From contig NZ_JAFLQZ010000014.1 in NCBI RefSeq assembly GCF_017313265.1, positions 62,001-126,000 on the forward strand: DNA of 64,000 nt. The letters are read 5' to 3'. The stretch is from Hymenobacter telluris. Its GTDB lineage: Bacteria > Bacteroidota > Bacteroidia > Cytophagales > Hymenobacteraceae. A program made the position numbers and the translations under genes. Numbering within the stretch: position 1 is the first letter of the stretch; each line of letters begins with the position of its first letter. The notes below the pieces were generated by a model. That model was not told the origin of the DNA. It saw nothing but the letters and a program-made list of their open reading frames with translations, and searched no databases. Shown in pieces: positions 59,396 to 64,000 of this stretch.

Positions 59396-60469
59396 TCAAC
59401 TAGCATATTGCTCCCAATGAGCCAGCACTGAGGCAAAATCGGAGGGCAGTTCCACCTCAAACTGCATCTGCTCTGCGGTTACCGGGTGCGTAAACCCGAG
59501 TGATTTAGCGTGCAATGCCTGCCGAGGCATCAGCTCAAATGCCGTATCCACGAAGGCCTTGTAGGCACCCGTGCGCTGGCCGTAGAGCACCTTGTTGCCG
59601 CCGTAGGTGGCATCAGAAAACAGTGGGTGACCGATGTGCTTCATATGTACCCGAATTTGGTGCGTACGACCCGTTTCGAGGTTACATTGTACTAATGCCA
59701 CGTGCCCGAACGTACGTAGCACCTTGTAGTGCGTAACAGCCGATTTTCCGTCTTCGCCATCAAGTGGGTACACGGCCTGTACCTTGCGGTCCTTCACGCT
59801 CCGTCCAATATTGCTGCGGATGGTGCCTTGTGCTTCCTTCGGGATGCCCCACACCAGAGCCAGATACGTCCGCTCAATGGTGTGGTGAAAGAACTGCTGC
59901 GACAAATGAGTCATGGCGTACTCCGTTTTGCCAATGACCAACAAGCCTGAGGTATCCTTATCGATGCGGTGCACAAGACCGGGGCGTATTTCACCGTTAC
60001 GCCCTGTAGGCAGGTTGTTTAGGTGATGAGTCAGGCCGTTTACCAGCGTACCATGCCAGTTGCCAAAGGCTGGATGCACTACCATACCCGCCGGCTTATT
60101 CACCATAAGCAAGGCCTCGTCTTCGTAGCGAATATCGAGGTCCATGGGCTCAGGCAGCACCCGGAAATCAATGGGCGGCTCGGGCAGCGTAATGGTTATC
60201 AGGTCGCCGGGCTTGATGCGGTAATTTGACTTGGTAGGCCGCTCGTTTACCTGTACCGCTTCGGCCAGAATAGCGTTCTGAATCTTGGTGCGCGAGCTGT
60301 GTGGCAATTGGCGCATCAGGTATTTGTCGAGCCGCAACAAATCCTGCTTTCGGCTAACAACAATACGGTGATGCTCGTACAACTCGTCGCCTACCTCCGA
60401 CTCTTCTTCGTCGGGTAGTGACAACGGCACTGGCAACAGCTCCTCATTGGATAAGTCAGGGTCAGTCAT
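59396..60469 (-). CDS. rluD: RluA-family pseudouridine synthase (RluD-type)
   Basis: Makes pseudouridine in rRNA, typically in 23S helix 69 for RluD-type enzymes. The 357-aa protein has an N-terminal S4 domain (LLRLDKYLMRQLPHSSRTKI), the catalytic Asp in GLVHRIDKDTSGLLVIGKT, and the C-terminal RTHQIRVHMKHIGHPLFSDATYG. ATG at 60469 (MTDPDLSNEELL) is chosen. Precise rRNA target (RluA, C or D) is not certain. Confidence 0.9.
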   Translation of the reverse strand: MTDPDLSNEELLPVPLSLPDEEESEVGDELYEHHRIVVSRKQDLLRLDKYLMRQLPHSSRTKIQNAILAEAVQVNERPTKSNYRIKPGDLITITLPEPPIDFRVLPEPMDLDIRYEDEALLMVNKPAGMVVHPAFGNWHGTLVNGLTHHLNNLPTGRNGEIRPGLVHRIDKDTSGLLVIGKTEYAMTHLSQQFFHHTIERTYLALVWGIPKEAQGTIRSNIGRSVKDRKVQAVYPLDGEDGKSAVTHYKVLRTFGHVALVQCNLETGRTHQIRVHMKHIGHPLFSDATYGGNKVLYGQRTGAYKAFVDTAFELMPRQALHAKSLGFTHPVTAEQMQFEVELPSDFASVLAHWEQYAS

Positions 60470-60505
60470 ATGCAATGGCAATGTTGGGCTAGTTACTAAA
60501 CAAGA

Positions 60506-60530
60506 AAGCCGAGACACGAAGTCCCGGCTT
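60506..60530 (-). terminator. terminator between OmpH gene and rluD
   Basis: Arms AAGCCGAGAC / GTCCCGGCTT (one mismatch) with a 5-nt loop. Confidence 0.6.
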
Positions 60531-60558
60531 GTCTAGCTCAAGTAACAGGCTGCAAGCC

Positions 60559-61233
60559 TTACTTCTTGGTTTTGGTTTTCGTTTTGGTGGCAGGCGTGGT
60601 TGAAGATGCCGGCACAACTGGAGTGGTAGCTTTAGGAGCAACAGGCGCTGGAGCGGCACCTGGGGTTACGCCCATTTTCTTCAAAATCAAGTCCGAAATG
60701 TCACCTTCTTTGGGGCCGTGCAACAACACCGGGCTGGCACCATCCGAGTTCAGTACGTAGGTGTACCCATTCTCTACCGATACGGCATCAATCGTCTTCT
60801 GGAGCTTATCCAATGCTGGTTTCAGCAGAGTTTGCTGTTTCTGCTGCAAGTTCTGGTCGGCAGTGCGCTGAAACTCCTGGATGGACTGCTGCATAGTCGT
60901 CAGCTCCTTTTCCTTGTCAGCTTTCACTACGTCGGTCATAGTAGAAGCGCCCTTCTGATAGGCATCGAGTTTAGTCTGATATTCAGCGTACTTGCTTTTC
61001 AGCTGGTTTTCTAGCTGGGTGCTATATGCTTTCAGATCCGTTTCAATCTGACGGCTTTCCGGCATTTGGCTCAGCACGTATTCAACGCTGGTGTAGCCAA
61101 TTTTCAATGGACCACTAGCAGCCGGTGTGGCAGCTGCAGCGGTAGTAGGAGCCTGCGCTAGCGCAACTGAGGCCGACGAAAAGGTAAGGGCGGCCGCAGC
61201 CAATGCAACGCGGAACATGTTCATGATGGTCAT
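60559..61233 (-). CDS. OmpH/Skp-family periplasmic chaperone, second copy
   Basis: Skp-like chaperone holding unfolded outer-membrane proteins for BamA. The 224-aa protein has a signal peptide (MNMFRVALAAAALTFSSASVALA), a conserved start (LKIGYTSVEYVLSQMPESRQIETDL), a long coiled-coil tentacle and a Pro/Thr-rich C-terminal tail with repeated KTKTKTKK. Start could be 61233 or an ATG 9 nt inside. It is downstream of its paralogue; a -7-like TAACTTTG overlaps the stop of that gene (minus, 61273-61266). Confidence 0.9.
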   Translation of the reverse strand: MTIMNMFRVALAAAALTFSSASVALAQAPTTAAAATPAASGPLKIGYTSVEYVLSQMPESRQIETDLKAYSTQLENQLKSKYAEYQTKLDAYQKGASTMTDVVKADKEKELTTMQQSIQEFQRTADQNLQQKQQTLLKPALDKLQKTIDAVSVENGYTYVLNSDGASPVLLHGPKEGDISDLILKKMGVTPGAAPAPVAPKATTPVVPASSTTPATKTKTKTKK

Positions 61234-61270
61234 TAAAAGGGAAACGTCTGAGAGGTTTTATATTGCAAAG

Positions 61271-61945
61271 TTAGTTTTTTCGGCTTGCCGGACGTGCCGA
61301 AGGCCGAGAGGTAGGTGCCGCGCCTGCTTTCTCCTCGTCAGCTGGTATGGCATCACCGGCTGGAGTTTTAGGCGTAGTTACGGTTTTCACGCTGCCTTTC
61401 TGAGCGGTCTGGTTACGGTCTTCAGAAGCTAAACCCAATTCTTCCAATACAAATTCCGTGTAGTCGTGCACTGGATTAGTGTAGAGCATGGTCAGGTCAC
61501 CGGACTTGTCGAACACAATGGCCAACTGCTTTTTCTTGGCTACTTTTTCAATGGCCTCGAACACCTGATCCTGCACCGGCTTGGTCAATTCCTGACGCTT
61601 TTTGAACAGTTGACCTTCGTAACCAAAAATCTTGTTTTGATATGCTTTTGTGTCCTGCTCTTTCTTCAAGATTTCGTCCTGCCGCTTCTTTTTCATCGGC
61701 TCCGTCAGCAGCACCTCTTCGGCTTGGTAGGTGCGGTATAGTTTATCGAGGTCCTTCTTCTGGGTTTCGATTTCCTTCTGCCAAGTCTGCGACAAATTGT
61801 TCAGCTCGGTTTGGGCCTGGGCATACGCGGGCATTTTGCCCATGATGTACTCAGAGTCTACGTAACCAAACTTTTGAGCTACCGCCGATTGGGCAGTGCA
61901 CACCAGCACCGACAGGGCAGCCAGGATGGAAAGTATTTTTTTCAT
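61271..61945 (-). CDS. OmpH/Skp-family periplasmic chaperone, first copy
   Basis: A 224-aa Skp-like protein directly downstream of bamA. The ATG at 61945 (MKKILSILAALSVLVCTAQS) gives an ordinary signal peptide; an upstream ATG at 61984 overlaps the end of bamA. Conserved start KFGYVDSEYIMGKMPAYAQAQTELNNL, then a coiled-coil arm and a Pro-rich C-terminus unlike that of copy 2. Together with bamA it forms the usual Bacteroidota bamA-ompH-ompH operon. Confidence 0.92.
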   Translation of the reverse strand: MKKILSILAALSVLVCTAQSAVAQKFGYVDSEYIMGKMPAYAQAQTELNNLSQTWQKEIETQKKDLDKLYRTYQAEEVLLTEPMKKKRQDEILKKEQDTKAYQNKIFGYEGQLFKKRQELTKPVQDQVFEAIEKVAKKKQLAIVFDKSGDLTMLYTNPVHDYTEFVLEELGLASEDRNQTAQKGSVKTVTTPKTPAGDAIPADEEKAGAAPTSRPSARPASRKN

Positions 61946-61986
61946 AGCAACAGGTGGGTGATGAAAACCGGTTTGCCCCGCCATGC

Positions 61987-64000
61987 TTAGCGGATCTGCT
62001 GACCGATGATGAAGTGGAACTGATTACGGTCTTGTGCCGACGACGCGTTGGTGCTGTTACGCGGAACCGTGTCGAAGGCCCGGCCGAAATCAAAGCCTAG
62101 CAAACCAAATGCCGACATGAAAATCCGGGCGCCTACCCCTGCCGAACGGTACAGTTTGTAGGGATTGTAATTGGTGTAGCTGTTGAACGCATTGCCGGCC
62201 TCCGCGAAGCTCAGAACATAAACCGTAGCCGCTGGGTTCAGCGACACCGGATAACGCATTTCCATTACATACTTGTTGTACACTACCCCACCATTTTGAA
62301 ATTGCTGGGCTGTTGGTATAGCGTTGGCATCGTTGGGGTCAGCATAGCCCCGCAGGCCAATAAATTCGGTACCCACTGCGAAGTTCTGGCTACCCCCAGC
62401 GGCCAAACCTGAACCACCCAGCTTAAACCGCTCAAACGGCCCGATTTGTCGGCTGCTATTGTACGTGCCTATGAAGCCAAAGTGCGCCCGCGTGTTCAGT
62501 ACCAGCTTGCCCACAATAGGCGTGAACCAAGAGGCATCGAACATCCACTTGTGGAACTCCACCCATTCGTTACTGTTGGGGTGGGCGCCCTTGATAGCTG
62601 AATAAGGTGGTGTCAGACTCACACTCAACGCCAACGAAGAGCCTCGCCGCGTATAGGTCGGGTTATCGATGCTGTTTCGGGCCAGCGTGGTGTTCAGCGT
62701 GATGTTGGTCGCCTTACCATTCTGGAAATTCTCGAATAGCTGATAATCCTTGGTTTCGTACTGCGTAACACCCAGCGAGTTGCTCAGCGTGAAATAGTCA
62801 TCGGGCCAGCGCAACCGACGGCCTAAGCTGATAGACGCCGTGTTGCTTTTGATGAATGCGCCGTTCTGAATGTCGAAGGTACTGCCATAGGTCAGGCGGT
62901 TGATGCTCCGGTTCAAGCTGAACGAGAAAGAGTTGGGCTTACGGCCACCCAACCACGGCTCCGTAAACGAGAAGGAGTATGCTTGATACTGCAACCCGTT
63001 GGCCTGCACGTTGAGCGCAATCCGCTGACCGTCGCCGGCTGGTACGGGCGTCCAGTTACGGAAATCCTTGGCCTTACGCAACGAGAAATTGTTGAACACC
63101 AAGCCTACCGTACCAATGAAGCCCGCGTAACCGCCCCAGCCACCTGAAAGCGTAATCTGGTCGGAGGGCTTCTCTACCACGGTGTAGTTGATGTCCACCG
63201 TACCATCGGCTTGGTTAGGAACCGGCACCATACCCACTTTTTCAGGGTCGAAGTAACCCAACGTGGAGATTTCACGCTGTGAACGGATAAGCAGCTCCCG
63301 GTTGAATTTATCACCAGGCAGCGTACGCAGTTCCCGGCGTATCACATGGTCGGTGGTTTTGGTGTTGCCGGCTATGTTTATCTCCTTGATGCGAGCCTGC
63401 ACTCCTTCCGTGATGCGCATCTCAATATCAATCGAGTCGCCTTCCACCTTGGTTTCCACCGGGTCGATGGAGAAGAACAAGTACCCATCGTTCATGTAGA
63501 GCGAGGTAATATCTTGTCCGGTAGGGTTATAGTTTAGGCGCTTATCCAGCGTTTCCTTGCTGTATACGCTGCCTTCCTTTATGCCTAGTACGGAGGCCAG
63601 CGTTTTATCGTCATACAGATAATTACCGGCCCAGGTGATGTTGCGGAAGTAATACTTCGGGCCTTCATCCACCCGGATTTTCAGCTTCAAGGCATCACCA
63701 ACACGCTCTAGCGTATCGGATACAACTATTGCGTCGCGGTAGCCTTCCGAGTTATAGAAATCAATGAGCTTTGCCTTATCGTCCTCGAACTCAGAGCGCT
63801 GAAATTTGCCGGAATTGAGAAGCTTAGGAAACTTCTTCTCCTTGGTTTTCTTGAACTTACCCTTCAGTTTGCTATCCTTGAAGGCTTCGTTGCCTTCAAA
63901 AGCAATTTCACGGATTTTGCTCTTGCCTCCTTTGTCTACCTTGATTTTCAGCACCACGCTGTTCGACAGGCTGGAGTCAGGCACCTGTACAATGTTCACC
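61987..64000 (-). CDS. bamA: outer-membrane protein assembly factor BamA, C-terminal part
   Basis: The 5' end lies beyond the window; about 670 residues are visible. BamA inserts beta-barrel proteins into the outer membrane. POTRA domains lead (VLKIKVDKGGKSKIREIAFEGNEAF; RIKEINIAGNTKTTDHVIRREL), followed by the Omp85 barrel with the GGWGGYAGFIGTVGLVFNNFS strand, the LRGYADPNDANA motif (VRGF/LRGY loop 6) and a C-terminal aromatic strand. Stop at 61987-61989. First gene of the bamA-skp-skp unit. Confidence 0.95.
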   Translation of the reverse strand, partial: VNIVQVPDSSLSNSVVLKIKVDKGGKSKIREIAFEGNEAFKDSKLKGKFKKTKEKKFPKLLNSGKFQRSEFEDDKAKLIDFYNSEGYRDAIVVSDTLERVGDALKLKIRVDEGPKYYFRNITWAGNYLYDDKTLASVLGIKEGSVYSKETLDKRLNYNPTGQDITSLYMNDGYLFFSIDPVETKVEGDSIDIEMRITEGVQARIKEINIAGNTKTTDHVIRRELRTLPGDKFNRELLIRSQREISTLGYFDPEKVGMVPVPNQADGTVDINYTVVEKPSDQITLSGGWGGYAGFIGTVGLVFNNFSLRKAKDFRNWTPVPAGDGQRIALNVQANGLQYQAYSFSFTEPWLGGRKPNSFSFSLNRSINRLTYGSTFDIQNGAFIKSNTASISLGRRLRWPDDYFTLSNSLGVTQYETKDYQLFENFQNGKATNITLNTTLARNSIDNPTYTRRGSSLALSVSLTPPYSAIKGAHPNSNEWVEFHKWMFDASWFTPIVGKLVLNTRAHFGFIGTYNSSRQIGPFERFKLGGSGLAAGGSQNFAVGTEFIGLRGYADPNDANAIPTAQQFQNGGVVYNKYVMEMRYPVSLNPAATVYVLSFAEAGNAFNSYTNYNPYKLYRSAGVGARIFMSAFGLLGFDFGRAFDTVPRNSTNASSAQDRNQFHFIIGQQIR

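Noticed and set aside
1..64000. tRNA or rRNA genes
   Set aside because: No cloverleaf with CCA-end context or conserved rRNA segment was found in the intergenic regions that I read.

Overview
The window is a chromosomal segment of a Bacteroidota bacterium, most likely a Hymenobacter-like member of the Cytophagales. The grounds are gliding-motility lipoproteins GldB and GldD, an ExbB-ExbD-ExbD-TonB set, a BamA-Skp-Skp cluster, a 29-codon COX24/AURKAIP1-type protein, and promoters of the Bacteroidota type (TTG, about 20 nt, TAnnTTTG) rather than the E. coli type. The DNA is moderately GC-rich except for a few AT-rich patches. I see no rRNA, tRNA, CRISPR array, transposase or prophage; most of the window is housekeeping.

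Layout. 1-3.4 kb: end of a PepSY-type membrane protein convergent with uvrA. 3.5-10 kb: an AT-rich family 8 glycosyltransferase, an SGNH hydrolase, two tandem paralogous alpha/beta hydrolases (the first has lost its serine nucleophile) and an MFS exporter. 10.5-12.2 kb: an ECF sigma factor overlapping a small possible anti-sigma gene, then nth. 12.2-23.5 kb: glycosyltransferase, gldB, an outer-membrane barrel, rng, a tiny COX24-like gene, a TPR protein, HU, mutY, ssb, gldD and recG. 23.5-27.2 kb: two secreted or membrane unknowns and glutamate dehydrogenase. 27.3-35.7 kb: a complete fatty-acid beta-oxidation locus on the minus strand (fadD, a MarR regulator, fadN-fadA, fadE). 35.9-39.6 kb: arginase-fold protein, cytochrome b5-like protein, murQ and small unknowns. 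39.7-51.9 kb: der, era, hemH, membrane proteins, cysteine desulfurase, glmM and mazG. 52-59.3 kb: a TonB energization operon followed by a second tonB, a PstS-like lipoprotein and a large TPR protein. 59.4-64 kb: a pseudouridine synthase, two Skp/OmpH chaperones and bamA, cut by the window edge.

How genes work together. fadD, fadN, fadA and fadE make up a beta-oxidation pathway. A 28-nt block, 24/28 identical, lies in the promoters of both fadE and the MarR gene, so the MarR protein probably controls itself and fadE. ExbB/ExbD/TonB energize outer-membrane transport. BamA and the Skp-like proteins assemble outer-membrane barrels. uvrA, nth, mutY, recG and ssb are repair genes spread through the window.

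The least ordinary signal is a set of at least eight long inverted repeats whose arms are built of degenerate 7- or 8-nt words, often about 28-39 nt arms around a loop of about 22-24 nt. They lie between genes in every orientation, and one is translated in frame inside uvrA. Words differ between loci, but the recG and era-hemH copies share the same word family. No single novel multi-gene system is evident.
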